Positions 8,220 through 17,699 of a DNA stretch of 64,000 nt are shown piece by piece. Origin of the DNA: Halobacteriales archaeon YIM A00010. GTDB lineage: Archaea; Halobacteriota; Halobacteria; Halobacteriales; Haloarculaceae. Where the stretch lies: NCBI GenBank assembly GCA_025041175.1, contig JAKCFJ010000002.1, positions 930,001 to 994,000 on the forward strand, read 5' to 3'. Each line of letters opens with the position of its first letter. The first letter of the stretch is position 1. Both the position numbers and the translations under genes were made by a program. The notes beneath the pieces were generated by a model. The model was not told the DNA's origin. It saw nothing but the letters and a program-made list of their open reading frames with translations, and made no database searches.

Positions 8220-8996
8220 ATGTGTATGAGCAGTGAATCTACTCCGGCCGTGGGTGTCGAAGAGCAGGCTGCGGTCGTCATCGGTGGAACGACCGGAATC
8301 GGGCGAGTGATCGCCCTCGCGCTCGCGGAGGAGGGTGCGGACGTCATCGCAACGAGTCGGTCCGAGGACTCCGTTCGGAGCGTCACAGAGGAACTACGGG
8401 AACGCGGCGCGACGACCACAGAGACCACCTGCGACGTCCGCGAGCGAGCAACGATCGAAGATCTCCGAGAAGTCGCCGAGGAAACGCTCGGATCGATCGA
8501 CCTCCTCGTTAACTCCGCCGGGTCGGTCGCCCAGGCGTCGATCACCGAGATGACCGACGACGAATGGGAGCGCGACATCGACGTCTGTCTCACCGGCGTG
8601 TTTCGTGCGTGCCAGGTGTTCGGCCGGGCGATGACCGAGGGGAGCATCGTCAACATCTCCTCGATGTCCGCCGGACAGGCGCGCGAGAACAGGCCCGCGT
8701 ACTGCGCCGCGAAAAGCGGGGTCAACGGACTCACGCGGGCTGCCGCCGCCGATTTCGCTCCGGACGTCCGCGTCAACGCCATCGCTCCGGGGTTTGTCAA
8801 GACGGAGCTGGCGGGAGCAAAGCTCGAAGACGGCTCTCAGTTCCGTGAGACTGTCGATGAGCGAACGCCGATGGAACGCGTCGCAACCCCCGAGGAGATC
8901 GCCGGGACGGCCATCTACCTGGCGAGCGACGCCGCCTCGTTCACGACGGGGCAGGTGCTGACCGTGGACGGTGGGTACGACGTAAGCGCACAGTAG
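8220..8996 (+). CDS. SDR-family oxidoreductase
   Basis: A classical short-chain dehydrogenase of about 258 residues: NAD(P)-binding GGTTGIGR near residue 20, NSAGS near 97, catalytic Ser in NISSMSAGQ and YCAAK near 160, and the end ASFTTGQVLTVDGGYDV. Two in-frame ATGs (8220 and 8226) are possible; 8220 lies about 28 bases after AAATATAAG, as expected for a leaderless message. From its place after uxuA and uxaC it may be the D-mannonate/fructuronate oxidoreductase of the hexuronate route, but SDR substrates cannot be read from motifs. The promoter sits in what used to be uxaC coding sequence. Confidence 0.88.
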   Translation: MCMSSESTPAVGVEEQAAVVIGGTTGIGRVIALALAEEGADVIATSRSEDSVRSVTEELRERGATTTETTCDVRERATIEDLREVAEETLGSIDLLVNSAGSVAQASITEMTDDEWERDIDVCLTGVFRACQVFGRAMTEGSIVNISSMSAGQARENRPAYCAAKSGVNGLTRAAAADFAPDVRVNAIAPGFVKTELAGAKLEDGSQFRETVDERTPMERVATPEEIAGTAIYLASDAASFTTGQVLTVDGGYDVSAQ

Positions 8997-9056
8997 GCAC
9001 TTCGTTCCGTGTATAGGGTAGAAATATAAAGTACCGACTTACCGTTAGTGTAGCGA

Positions 9057-10439
9057 TCAGGGCAGGATGACTTCGTCGAACCCGGCAAGATTGCCTGCTT
9101 CCGCGCGCGAGACGGCAGCGACGCTGTCGACGAATCCCGCTCCGATGCTGGTAGCGGTGTAGCCGCTCCGATCGGTGGCTGCCGTCGCTTCGAGGGTGTT
9201 GAGAACGTCGATGGGGGCGGGCGTGCCGTGGTCGTTCTGCTGGTAGGCGTCGATGAGGAGCGCGGCAATCCCGGCGACACAGGGACAGGACATCGATGTT
9301 CCGGAGGCGGCCGCGTAGTAGGGGTCCGTATCCGGATCGGTCTGATTCAGGGCGTCGGTTGGACTCACCGTACTGACGATGGCGTTCCCCGGCGCTCCGA
9401 CGCCGATGCGTTCGAGCGCGACAGGATCCGTGTCCTCCGTTTCCAGGGCGGAGAGAGCGCGTTGTCGGTCGAAGCTGCCGTTCGGATCGCCCCGGGAGGA
9501 AAAGTCGGTGACCTGTCGCTGGTCGTTGGTCGCGCCGACGCCGAGGACGTAGGGGGCCTTCGCGTAGGGGTTGAGCGTGGACGGCTCCGGTCCGGCGTTG
9601 CCCGCCGCGAACACGGGAAGCATTCCCGCGTCGTAGGCCCCTTTCGTGGCCACGTTCATCGGCGCGTCCGGATCGAAACTCCCCCCGCCCGACGCGCCGT
9701 AGGAGTTCGAGAGGATCTGTATCTCGGAATGGTTGGCGAGGAGGTGGTCGTACGCCGCGCTGGCCTTCAGAACGGTGATGGTGAGTCCCGAGGCGTAGGC
9801 CGTGAGCGTCACGCCAGGCGCGTGGCCGCGCTGTTGCCCCTCGCTTGCCGTCCCGTCGCCGCCGAGGGTTCCCGACACGTGGGTCCCGTGGCCAACAGTG
9901 TCCGTATCGAGCGATCCGGCCGGAAGCCACAGCGTCGGCTCTCCGAGCGGGTTTCCGACCCACTGGTAGCTGTTCTCGACGTTCGAAAAGTCCGGATGAG
10001 TACCGTCGATGCCGCTGTCGATGACCGCGGCGCGAACGCTACGCCCGTCGTACGCGCCGACGTCCTCACCGGCCTGCACGTCGTTCGTCCCCGTCACGCC
10101 CCGTGCATCAGCATTGAGATAGTCGAGTTCGCGGTTGGCCCGCACCGCGACAACGCCATCCAGGAGCGAGAGTTCCTCCAAGAGACCACCGCTCGCGTTG
10201 ACGTACGCCAGCGGAAGCACCTCGAAGGCGTAATACTCGACGATCCCACCGAGCACGTCGTCGATAACCGCGTTCGACTCGAACACGACGATCGCCTCCT
10301 GTGCCACGTTCGTCGCCGTATCGAGAACCCCGTCAATGAGGCCCCCATCACCCGCCGCACTCCCCGCGAAAAGCGTGGTCCCGATGCCAGCGGTTCCGAC
10401 CGCCTTCAAGAACCCGCGCCGGTCGATCTCATTCGTCAT
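9057..10439 (-). CDS. Subtilisin-like serine protease (S8 family), exported
   Basis: The 460-residue protease begins with a twin-arginine signal (MTNEIDRRGFLKAVGTAG), typical of folded export in haloarchaea. The catalytic triad is visible: Asp in AAVIDSGIDGTHPD (near 140), His in GHGTHVSGT (near 185) and Ser in GTSMSCPCVAG (near 381). The region between the signal and the Asp (residues 45-125) looks like an inhibitor-type propeptide. The ATG at 10439 is chosen over a TTG three codons earlier. There is no C-terminal PKD or halolysin extension beyond residue 460. It stands alone between the SDR gene and the amidase. A role in extracellular protein scavenging is inferred. Confidence 0.9.
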   Translation of the reverse strand: MTNEIDRRGFLKAVGTAGIGTTLFAGSAAGDGGLIDGVLDTATNVAQEAIVVFESNAVIDDVLGGIVEYYAFEVLPLAYVNASGGLLEELSLLDGVVAVRANRELDYLNADARGVTGTNDVQAGEDVGAYDGRSVRAAVIDSGIDGTHPDFSNVENSYQWVGNPLGEPTLWLPAGSLDTDTVGHGTHVSGTLGGDGTASEGQQRGHAPGVTLTAYASGLTITVLKASAAYDHLLANHSEIQILSNSYGASGGGSFDPDAPMNVATKGAYDAGMLPVFAAGNAGPEPSTLNPYAKAPYVLGVGATNDQRQVTDFSSRGDPNGSFDRQRALSALETEDTDPVALERIGVGAPGNAIVSTVSPTDALNQTDPDTDPYYAAASGTSMSCPCVAGIAALLIDAYQQNDHGTPAPIDVLNTLEATAATDRSGYTATSIGAGFVDSVAAVSRAEAGNLAGFDEVILP

Positions 10440-10585
10440 ACCCGACAATGTTCATGATAATTGAATACAATATCGCCAGTTATACCCGGCGATTTAACTC
10501 GGGAAGGAAAGGGCAATATTTACATTTTTCGGTGGGACCGGTCGCATCCGTTTGGCATCCCGTATCGACGATCGTCGATGTGGAT

Positions 10586-11494
10586 TCACTCCACGAGCGG
10601 GTTGTTCAGCCGTTCTTTGGGAACAGCGTTCCGGACAGTGAGGAGAGGATCGACGACTTGGCTCACTTCGAGGTCCCCAACGAGGCTGGAGAACATGTAG
10701 GCGTCGGTGAAGTCGAAGCCCTCTGCACGTTCGAGGAGTCGACAGAGGTCGCGGTTCGCTGCTTCGCACGCCTCCTCGATCGTCTCTGCGGACGCGATCG
10801 TCTTCCACGCGGTTTCGGTTTCGACCACTGGTCGATCGAGAGAAACGGCTGGATCGGGGACGTGATCCACGGTCACGTCGATCTCCGTCCCGATTTCGAC
10901 GCCGGTGCCACACACCTCGCCGTCGGCCATTGCGGCCTTCGAATCGCCCATCGCGAGAAGTCCACCGGGTTGGAACACCGGGAAGTACACCGTTGCTCCG
11001 GCGGAGACATCGCTGGTATCGAGGTTGCCGCCGTGGTCGTGGGGAACGAGCGTGCTGTAGGATGTCTCCGCGGGCGCAACGCCAATGGTACCGATCAGGG
11101 GGTCGACTTCGATCTCTCGATCGTTGAATCTGAGAGAGCCGTCCTCGATTTCCGTGATTCGCGTGCGGGGCGCGTCCGTCCGTTCGTCTCCCTGCTGGAG
11201 ACCGAAGCCCGGCATAACGAGCACCCGACCGCGGTCCTCCCGGAGGCGGATATCCTCGATCGTCACCGCGAGAACGTCGCCTGGCGTGGCACCCGCCACT
11301 GCGATGGGTCCCGTCGCTGCGTTCACTTCCTCGGGAACCTCGCTCACGAGATCTGCCTCCGTTTGCACGTCGCCGTCGAGGCTGTCTCTCGTGTGAACTT
11401 CGAGGGAATCACCGGGCTGTACCGTCCGGACGGCGTCCATATCCGGGGCAAACTCGTAGATAACGTGATCGTCAGTGACTGTGGTCCGAGTCAT
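10586..11494 (-). CDS. Acetamidase/formamidase family protein
   Basis: The 302-residue protein belongs to the FmdA/AmdA acetamidase-formamidase family, which hydrolyses short amides to ammonia and the acid. Evidence is the sequence AVAGATPGDVLAVTIEDIRL, VLVMPGFG, LVPHDHGGNLDTSDVSAG with the conserved HDHGGN, and DSKAAMADGEVCGTGVE. The start at 11494 (MTRTTVTDDH) is preferred because the upstream extension is AT-rich and not protein-like. No signal peptide. It is divergent from the membrane protein gene at 11613. A nitrogen-scavenging role is inferred from the family. Confidence 0.88.
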   Translation of the reverse strand: MTRTTVTDDHVIYEFAPDMDAVRTVQPGDSLEVHTRDSLDGDVQTEADLVSEVPEEVNAATGPIAVAGATPGDVLAVTIEDIRLREDRGRVLVMPGFGLQQGDERTDAPRTRITEIEDGSLRFNDREIEVDPLIGTIGVAPAETSYSTLVPHDHGGNLDTSDVSAGATVYFPVFQPGGLLAMGDSKAAMADGEVCGTGVEIGTEIDVTVDHVPDPAVSLDRPVVETETAWKTIASAETIEEACEAANRDLCRLLERAEGFDFTDAYMFSSLVGDLEVSQVVDPLLTVRNAVPKERLNNPLVE

Positions 11495-11612
11495 AGTGAC
11501 GCTGTTTCGGCCGATCGAATAAATCCTTTCGTATATGTATTCCATCATAATAAGAGAGCAAACATGAAACAGACCACCGACACGTAAGTGGGTAGCGCCC
11601 GTACCGGCAGCA

Positions 11613-12920
11613 ATGGCGACGTTTCACGGGGACGCTCCTCGGTGGCTCACGGTGCTCCTGCCGTTCGTTGTGATCCTGTTCGCTCTGTCGTTCGTCAACT
11701 ACCTCGTCTCCATGTGGCCGGAGACGACGACCGATCCGGCCTTTTTCCAACACACCGGGTGGTACATACTCAACGGCGGAGTGCCCTACGTCGACGTTTG
11801 GGACGTCAATCCGCCGATCGTCTTCGGACTCACAGCCGTTCTTGCCGGCCTCTCCGGGGGCAACATGGTCGTCCTCCAGACGCTCAGCGGGATCCTCATG
11901 GCCGCCGTGAACGCCGCGAGCGTCCTGCTGGTTGGCTGGCTGGCGTACCGCCTCACCGACGACGCGGCGGCCGTCGCCGCGGGCTTTGTGGTACTCCTCG
12001 TTCCGGAGGTGTACCTCATGCCGCCGGTCGGAACCCGGGCGCAGTTCTACGCGCTGTTTTTCGGTCTCGTGGGCCTCGCGTTCGCGCTCCGTGACCGGCC
12101 GGCCGCGGCCGGCGCGACCGCAGCGCTCAGCGCCGGCTGTTGGCAGCCCGGGGCTGGCTTCGTGCTCCTCGTCGGCGGGATGACGGTCCAGCGCAGCGGG
12201 TGGCAGGGGGTGCTGGCGGTCGTCGCTGGCACCAGCGCCGTCGCTGGGCTCATTGCCGTCGTTTTCGCCGCGGCGGGGGCGCTCGTCCCGATGGGGGTGG
12301 AGACGATCCTCGCGCCGCTCGTCGGTGGCTCACCTTACACCCTATCCGGACGGATCTACTCGATCCTGCTCGTCCTCGGCTACGGAATGGTCGTTCTCCC
12401 CGCGGCGTTCTACGGGTGGAGCCACGCTGTTTACGACCGCCGCCACTGGTGGGTTCCCGCAGGCGGGCTCCTGTTCGGTCTGCAGGTGCTCTTTGTCGAC
12501 ATGGACGGATCGACGGATCTGGTGCTCTGGCTGGCGTTCGTCGCGCTCGGAGTGGCAATCGCCGTGGCGTCGGTCAGTCAGTCCGGTCTCCGAATCCCCA
12601 CCATTCGAAACCGTCGGTGGGCCGTTGTCGTCGTTCTCGGACTGCTCGTGGTGAGTGGACCGGTCTGGCACGTCACTTCGTCCCCGCTCCAATCGACCCT
12701 CCAAGACCGAGAGGAGCGAGCAACGCCCGACGAGGAGCTACCACCGATAAAAGACGAGGCGTCCGTGCCCGACATGCAAACGATTTACTGGCAGAAGCTC
12801 ACGCCCGAACAGTGTCACTACCGTCTGAGCTGGAACGAAGTGCGGTGGATCGCGGGGACCGACGACAGGGTGGATTCGACGCAGTGTGGTCAGTGGCCGA
12901 GCGAACGCACGACAGATTGA
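11613..12920 (+). CDS. Polytopic membrane protein, GT-C / DolP-mannose mannosyltransferase-like
   Basis: The 435-residue protein has about ten hydrophobic segments through residue 350 and a short hydrophilic tail (350-435). After the first segment comes an extracytoplasmic loop with PYVDVWDVNPP (near 59-69). Asp-rich loops at this place are typical of GT-C lipid-linked glycosyltransferases, and haloarchaeal relatives are usually labelled DolP-mannose mannosyltransferases. Such enzymes use dolichol-phosphate sugars on the outer face of the membrane in N-glycosylation. There are no other glycosylation genes nearby, so the role is inference. Confidence 0.65.
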   Translation: MATFHGDAPRWLTVLLPFVVILFALSFVNYLVSMWPETTTDPAFFQHTGWYILNGGVPYVDVWDVNPPIVFGLTAVLAGLSGGNMVVLQTLSGILMAAVNAASVLLVGWLAYRLTDDAAAVAAGFVVLLVPEVYLMPPVGTRAQFYALFFGLVGLAFALRDRPAAAGATAALSAGCWQPGAGFVLLVGGMTVQRSGWQGVLAVVAGTSAVAGLIAVVFAAAGALVPMGVETILAPLVGGSPYTLSGRIYSILLVLGYGMVVLPAAFYGWSHAVYDRRHWWVPAGGLLFGLQVLFVDMDGSTDLVLWLAFVALGVAIAVASVSQSGLRIPTIRNRRWAVVVVLGLLVVSGPVWHVTSSPLQSTLQDREERATPDEELPPIKDEASVPDMQTIYWQKLTPEQCHYRLSWNEVRWIAGTDDRVDSTQCGQWPSERTTD

Positions 12921-13023
12921 AATATAAAATAACAGTCCATACAGCAAAAATGACTACTTACACATTTGTAATATAGTATATAATACGATAAATTATAGTT
13001 AGTTGGGTGTGTGGTGATCAGCC

Positions 13024-14319
13024 ATGTGCCAGGGACGGCTTCGTTCGATGTACACTCGACAAAACGCTGCGTCGAAGGATCTGTTCGACCGGGCGACCGG
13101 CTCGTTGCCCGGTGGTGACACGCGCTCGGTCACGCACAACAAACCGTTTCCAACGTTCATCAGCCACGCGGAGGGGGCGACGGTAACGACGGTCGACGAC
13201 GAGGAGCTGGTCGATTTTCTGAACAACTACACCCAGGCGATTCACGGACACGCGCCCGATGCCGTCGTCCAGGCGGTCTGTGACCGTTTACGGGCGGGCA
13301 ATGGTCTCGGTGGGCCGACCGAGGAGACCATCGAGCTGGCCGAACGGATCACCGATCGATTTCCCTCGATCGACCGCGTTCGATTCGCCAACTCCGGAAC
13401 CGAAGCGACGATGAACGCGATTCGGGCTGCGATCGCTTTTACTGGAAACGAGACGATCCTAAAGGTCCAGGGGGGCTACCACGGTACGCACGACGTGGCC
13501 GAAATCGGCGTCTCGAAACGCGGACGCGAGAACGCCGGGATTCCACAGGACGTTGCCGAGCGGGTGATCACGGTGCCGTACAACGATCGGGAAACGCTGA
13601 AGGAGCTGTTCTCGCGCCGTGGTGATGAGCTGGCTGGCTTCGTTCTCGAACCGGTACTGGGAGCCGGCGGCATGATCCCTGCGCGCAGGGAGTATCTCGA
13701 AGCGGCCCGCGATCTGACCGAATCCACGGAGACGCTGTTGCTCTTCGACGAAGTGATAACCTCCCGCCTCTCGACGGGCGGAGAACAACAAATAACTGAT
13801 GTGTATCCAGACCTGACAGCGCTGGGTAAGTACATCGGCGGGGGGCTACCGGTCGGCGCGTTCGGCGGCCGAGCGGACGTGATGAACGTCTTTGATCCCG
13901 AAGCGGGCGAGGTGACCCACTCCGGGACGTTCAACGGCAATCCTGCAACAATGGTCGGTGGCGTCGTGACGCTCGACGAACTCGATGCGGGAGCGATCGA
14001 ACGGATAAACGGCTACGGTGAGGAGATTCGCAACCGCGTCAACGCGATCGGTGAACAGTTCGAGATCCCCGTGCGGGCCACGGGAGCGGGATCGCTCTTC
14101 CAGATCCACTTCACGGACGAGGAAGTGACCGACGCCGCGTCCACAGAATCGAACGACGAGAGAGGGATCGGCCACCGGTTCTACCTTGCCATGCGGAACA
14201 ACGGCGTTTTCATGGCACCCCGTGGGATGGGAAACGTCTCAACAGCGATGTCCGAGGAGGAGACCGAGGCCTTCGTCACGGCCTTCGAGAAATCACTCCA
14301 CGAACTCAACCACGAATAA
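13024..14319 (+). CDS. Class III aminotransferase, glutamate-1-semialdehyde aminomutase-like
   Basis: The 431-residue PLP enzyme resembles HemL: SLPGGDTRSVTHNKPFP near the N-terminus, RFANSGTEATMNAIR near 125, the GGYHGTHD motif near 157, LLLFDEVITSR near 239, and the PLP-binding Lys in LGKYIGGGLPVGAFGG near 268. The true HemL sits in haem biosynthesis. Here there are no haem genes, so a HemL-like aminomutase or amine aminotransferase is equally possible. An AT-rich block with TATA-like sequence ends about 26 bases before the ATG at 13024. A second ATG at 13048 is an alternative start. A copy of the 97-bp element begins 2 bases after the stop. Confidence 0.85.
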   Translation: MCQGRLRSMYTRQNAASKDLFDRATGSLPGGDTRSVTHNKPFPTFISHAEGATVTTVDDEELVDFLNNYTQAIHGHAPDAVVQAVCDRLRAGNGLGGPTEETIELAERITDRFPSIDRVRFANSGTEATMNAIRAAIAFTGNETILKVQGGYHGTHDVAEIGVSKRGRENAGIPQDVAERVITVPYNDRETLKELFSRRGDELAGFVLEPVLGAGGMIPARREYLEAARDLTESTETLLLFDEVITSRLSTGGEQQITDVYPDLTALGKYIGGGLPVGAFGGRADVMNVFDPEAGEVTHSGTFNGNPATMVGGVVTLDELDAGAIERINGYGEEIRNRVNAIGEQFEIPVRATGAGSLFQIHFTDEEVTDAASTESNDERGIGHRFYLAMRNNGVFMAPRGMGNVSTAMSEEETEAFVTAFEKSLHELNHE

Positions 14320-14320
14320 T

Positions 14321-14417
14321 ATACTGTCGGCCAGTGGTGATCGCATATCGGCTGCTGACGACCCGCCAGACAGCAGCTGGATAGTCCATCGCACGCCGTC
14401 CGCAGGTCCGACAGTAT
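14321..14417 (+). repeat. Copy 2 of the ~97-bp inverted-repeat element
   Basis: A 97-base element with terminal inverted repeats (ATACTGTCGG at the left, CCGACAGTAT at the right). It holds nested internal complementary segments: GGCTGCTG at 14350 pairs with CAGCAGC at 14371. Same orientation as the copies at 1382 and 50848. It sits between convergent genes, 2 bases after the aminotransferase stop and before the chitinase 3' end. Confidence 0.85.
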
Positions 14418-14544
14418 AAAACACTATTTTGTAAAATACAGATGATGAAAGAGGATCTGTTATGACCACAGAGAGAGACGACCAGAGGGATTTCAAATCA
14501 CCGAGGCGTTCTTCGAGGAGATCCGACGGGGTGGTTCTATCGTC

Positions 14545-16242
14545 TCACACGGTTTTGTTGATCGTGTCCAACAGGGTTTCGTTCCAGTCCTGGGCCAGAT
14601 CCCAGAACATCACGCCCTGCATGTTCCGTTCCGTGGCGAAGTTGACTTTCTCCTCGATGGACTGTTCGTCGTCGTAGCTGATGATGGTGTTCTCCGATTC
14701 GTTGATGAGGTAGGGCACGTTGCCGGGCTGGTGGTAGTGGCGCTCCCAGCCGTCCGCCCCGACGTAGTTCTCCTCGAGATCACCGAAGTCGAAGGCCCCG
14801 GTCGGATCCGCGCCGTCTTCGAGCAGGTGGTGCCACGTGCCCTCCGGGAGACCAGTGTAGCTTCCGTACAGCTCGGTGCCGTTGAAGCCCCGGCCGTAGA
14901 ACGGCACACCGAGCACCAACTCGCCGTACTCGGCGGGTGGAGCCGGCGGATACTCCCACTGGCCGGGCCAGTATCCGGTCTCGCCGTGGTCGCCGGCCCA
15001 CAGCTCGTCGACAGCGTACTCGGCGAAGTACTGGTTGTGGTACGCCTCCCCGTACTGTGTGTTCTCCGTCGGGTGAGCATCCCCGTAAATCGGGGCGTTG
15101 AGACCGGCAACGTCCATCCACGACCCAGTGAAGTCGTACGCCATGACCATCGCGTAGTCGCAGATTTCGCCGATCTCGCCGTGGCGGAGTCCGCCAGCGT
15201 TCCAGTCCGACCCGCCGTTGGCGACGGTCAGCCAGTATCTCTGTCCGTCCTCCGCGCCGGCTGCGTCCAGCGCCTCACGGAGAGCACCCAGGAGATCGAC
15301 GTGGGTCTCGTAATCCTCGTTGCTGCCACACTGGCACTGTCCCTGTTGGCTGCCCGGATGCTCCCAGTCGACATCAACGCCGTCGAGATCGTACTCGCGC
15401 ACGATCTCTACCGAGCGCTGTGCGAAGCTCCGGCGCTTTTCCTCGCTCGCCGCGATCTCGCTGAAGCCCTCCGAATCGGCCCAGCCCCCGATAGAGACGT
15501 GGATCCGCGTATCGGAAGCCGGTCCCGACTTCAGCTCCTCGAACGCCTCGAGATTCTCCCGATCCTGATCGCTCATGATCGTCGGGACCCCGTTTTGGGC
15601 GTCGACGCCGAGAAAGGCGTACTTCACGTCGGTGAGCTTGCTCCACGGAACGTCCTCTGGGTAGTAGTCGTAGTCGGGCGTGGACTTCCAGCCGGGGTAG
15701 TAGCCGATGACCTTGAACTCGCTGGTGTCACCGACCGACACGCTCCGCGTAGTCGTATTGGTCGCGCCCGCGTCGTCGGTGACGGTGAGCGTCACCGCGT
15801 ACGATCCGTCCCCGTCGTAGGTGTGGGTGACCGACTCGCCGGTCGCCGTGGTGCCGTCGCCGAACGCCCACTCGTAGCTGCTGATCGTTCCGTCGGAATC
15901 GGAAGAATCCGAGGCGTCGAACGACACCGTTTGGTCCGGATCGGGAGCGGCGGGTGACACCGTGAACGAGGCCGTCGGAGCCTCGTTGTCACCGCTACCG
16001 TCACAGTCCCCGATCTCGGTCCAGACAGCGTCGCTTTCGTCCGGTTCGTTGCCCCGCGTCCACCACTGGGCTTCCCAGAGCGCCTCGTCGTAGACGGCAC
16101 GCTCGCCGCCGGAGTAGGCGGTCTCAGCGTCCCACTGCTCGACGCCGCTGCAGTCCGCTGCCGCGGCAACGGAGCTGAATCCGTACAGCACCGCAGGCAG
16201 GGCCGATACTTTCCGAAGAAGGTCGCGTCGTGATTCGTTCAT
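14545..16242 (-). CDS. GH18 chitinase with CBM5/12-type and PKD modules
   Basis: A 565-residue exported chitinase. Residues 1-30 are a Tat-like signal (MNESRRDLLRKVSALPAVL). Residues 35-80 form a chitin-binding CBM5/12-like module (WDAETAYSGGERAVYDEALW). Residues 88-172 are a PKD domain (YEWAFGDGTTATGES). From 178 there is a GH18 barrel with the catalytic motif DGVDVDWEHP near residue 290, HVSIGGWADSEGF, YAMVMAYDFTGSW and the final Trp region GVMFWDLAQDW. It hydrolyses chitin outside the cell. A second chitinase gene ends 35 bases upstream on the same strand, so the two probably form one unit. Their N-terminal modules are almost the same. Complete and convincing. Confidence 0.95.
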   Translation of the reverse strand: MNESRRDLLRKVSALPAVLYGFSSVAAAADCSGVEQWDAETAYSGGERAVYDEALWEAQWWTRGNEPDESDAVWTEIGDCDGSGDNEAPTASFTVSPAAPDPDQTVSFDASDSSDSDGTISSYEWAFGDGTTATGESVTHTYDGDGSYAVTLTVTDDAGATNTTTRSVSVGDTSEFKVIGYYPGWKSTPDYDYYPEDVPWSKLTDVKYAFLGVDAQNGVPTIMSDQDRENLEAFEELKSGPASDTRIHVSIGGWADSEGFSEIAASEEKRRSFAQRSVEIVREYDLDGVDVDWEHPGSQQGQCQCGSNEDYETHVDLLGALREALDAAGAEDGQRYWLTVANGGSDWNAGGLRHGEIGEICDYAMVMAYDFTGSWMDVAGLNAPIYGDAHPTENTQYGEAYHNQYFAEYAVDELWAGDHGETGYWPGQWEYPPAPPAEYGELVLGVPFYGRGFNGTELYGSYTGLPEGTWHHLLEDGADPTGAFDFGDLEENYVGADGWERHYHQPGNVPYLINESENTIISYDDEQSIEEKVNFATERNMQGVMFWDLAQDWNETLLDTINKTV

Positions 16243-16277
16243 TGTCGTCGTATGTGTGGTTTACTCGGTGAGCGATG

Positions 16278-17699
16278 CTACTGTGAGTGGACATCGTTGA
16301 AGATCTCCGAAAACTCGTATGAGTCCTGTGCGATCCCGCTACAGGTGGCCGACACGGAGCCGTCCGGACAGCCGCCGTTGTCTCGGTCGAGCGACCAGAA
16401 CGACACCAGGCCGATGCCCGTGTCCTGGACGAACGACGCGACGTCCCGTGCGTCCGCCAGTTCGTGGGTCCCACCGACGTTGTTGACGCCGATCATCGGG
16501 GTGAGACCGATCATCCCCCAAATCTCGGCTGGGGACTTCTCCGGGAAGATCGACGCCAGATCCGAGTGGGTGCCGTTGGCCGAGTCCTCGATCGTGCTTG
16601 CACTGGGGGGGACCCAGCCGTAGTTCATCGTCATGACGTTGATGAACCCGAGATCGACGCCGTGACTCTTCGCGTTCTCGACGACGTACTGTCCGTGGCT
16701 TGTGAGTCCTGTCGTTCGACAGCGCAAGGTGTACGATACGTTTACGCCATCGTGTTCAGACTGGAGCTCGGCCAGCGCCTGGTTTCGCCGGTCGACTGCC
16801 GCCCGATCGGCTGACTCGATGTCGAAGTCGAGATGGGTCACGCCGTAGGTGTCGATGACGCTCCGGTACTCACGTTTGATCTCGGTGGTGTCGGTACTAT
16901 CCTGGGCGATCATCGTCCCGACAGCACCGCCGAAGGAGACGACGACGGTCCCCCCGCGGTCTTGGTACGCCTGTATCTCCGACGCCAGCCCGGCCTCCCC
17001 GACGCGCATGTCGGCCGCGCCGTCCCAAGCTGCGTTGCCGTTGCCATCGGAGAGGACGAACGCCGCCGTGACGGCGTCGTTGCCGGCCTGCTGGTAGTGG
17101 TTGACCAGACTGGTTTCCGAATTCGTTGTCATGTGGACGTACGGCGCAAAGACTGACTCGCTGGGCCCTGTGCCGCCATCATCAGTTCCAACGTTGACTG
17201 TCGTAGAACTCGAATCAGTCGCGCCCGCGTCGTCAGTGACGGTGAGCACCACCGTGTACTCGCCGCTCGATGTGTAGGTGTGGGTGATGGACTGACCCGC
17301 TGCGGTGGTGCCGTCGCCAAACACCCACTCGTACGCCTGAATCGAGCCGTCCGCATCCGCCGAACCGCTGGCGTCGAACGCGACCGATTCGTCGGGAGCC
17401 GGCGACGTCGGGGACGCGGTGAACGAGGCCGTCGGAGCCTCGTTGTCACCGCCACCGTCACAGTCGCCCACTTTGATCCAGACAGCGTCGCTTTCGTCCG
17501 GTTCGTTGCCCCGCGTCCACCACTTGGCCTCCCAGAGCGCCCTCTCGAACACCACCCGGTCGCCGCCGGAGTAGGCAGTCTCGGCGTTCCACGAGCGATG
17601 ATCGGAACAATCGGTGTCAGCGGCTGCTGAGCCGCTCCCTCCGAGCACCAGGAGGGATAGCGATGCGTGTTTCAGTATCCGTCTGCGTGTGAATCTCAT
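16278..17699 (-). CDS. GH18 chitinase of a second subfamily, with CBM5/12-type and PKD modules
   Basis: A 473-residue protein. Signal peptide (MRFTRRRILKHASLSLLVLG), CBM5/12-like module (WNAETAYSGGDRVVFERALW), PKD domain (YEWVFGDGTTAAGQS), then a GH18 domain of the type that starts FAPYVHMTT and carries the catalytic run LDFDIESADR near residue 291, VVSFGGAVG near 240 and MTMNYGW near 385. It differs from its neighbour, where the motif is DGVDVDWEHP; this enzyme fits the bacterial ChiC-like group. The ATG at 17699 gives the signal peptide; the longer frame upstream does not. Two chitinases of different subfamilies suggest cooperation of exo- and endo-type action. Confidence 0.93.
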   Translation of the reverse strand: MRFTRRRILKHASLSLLVLGGSGSAAADTDCSDHRSWNAETAYSGGDRVVFERALWEAKWWTRGNEPDESDAVWIKVGDCDGGGDNEAPTASFTASPTSPAPDESVAFDASGSADADGSIQAYEWVFGDGTTAAGQSITHTYTSSGEYTVVLTVTDDAGATDSSSTTVNVGTDDGGTGPSESVFAPYVHMTTNSETSLVNHYQQAGNDAVTAAFVLSDGNGNAAWDGAADMRVGEAGLASEIQAYQDRGGTVVVSFGGAVGTMIAQDSTDTTEIKREYRSVIDTYGVTHLDFDIESADRAAVDRRNQALAELQSEHDGVNVSYTLRCRTTGLTSHGQYVVENAKSHGVDLGFINVMTMNYGWVPPSASTIEDSANGTHSDLASIFPEKSPAEIWGMIGLTPMIGVNNVGGTHELADARDVASFVQDTGIGLVSFWSLDRDNGGCPDGSVSATCSGIAQDSYEFSEIFNDVHSQ

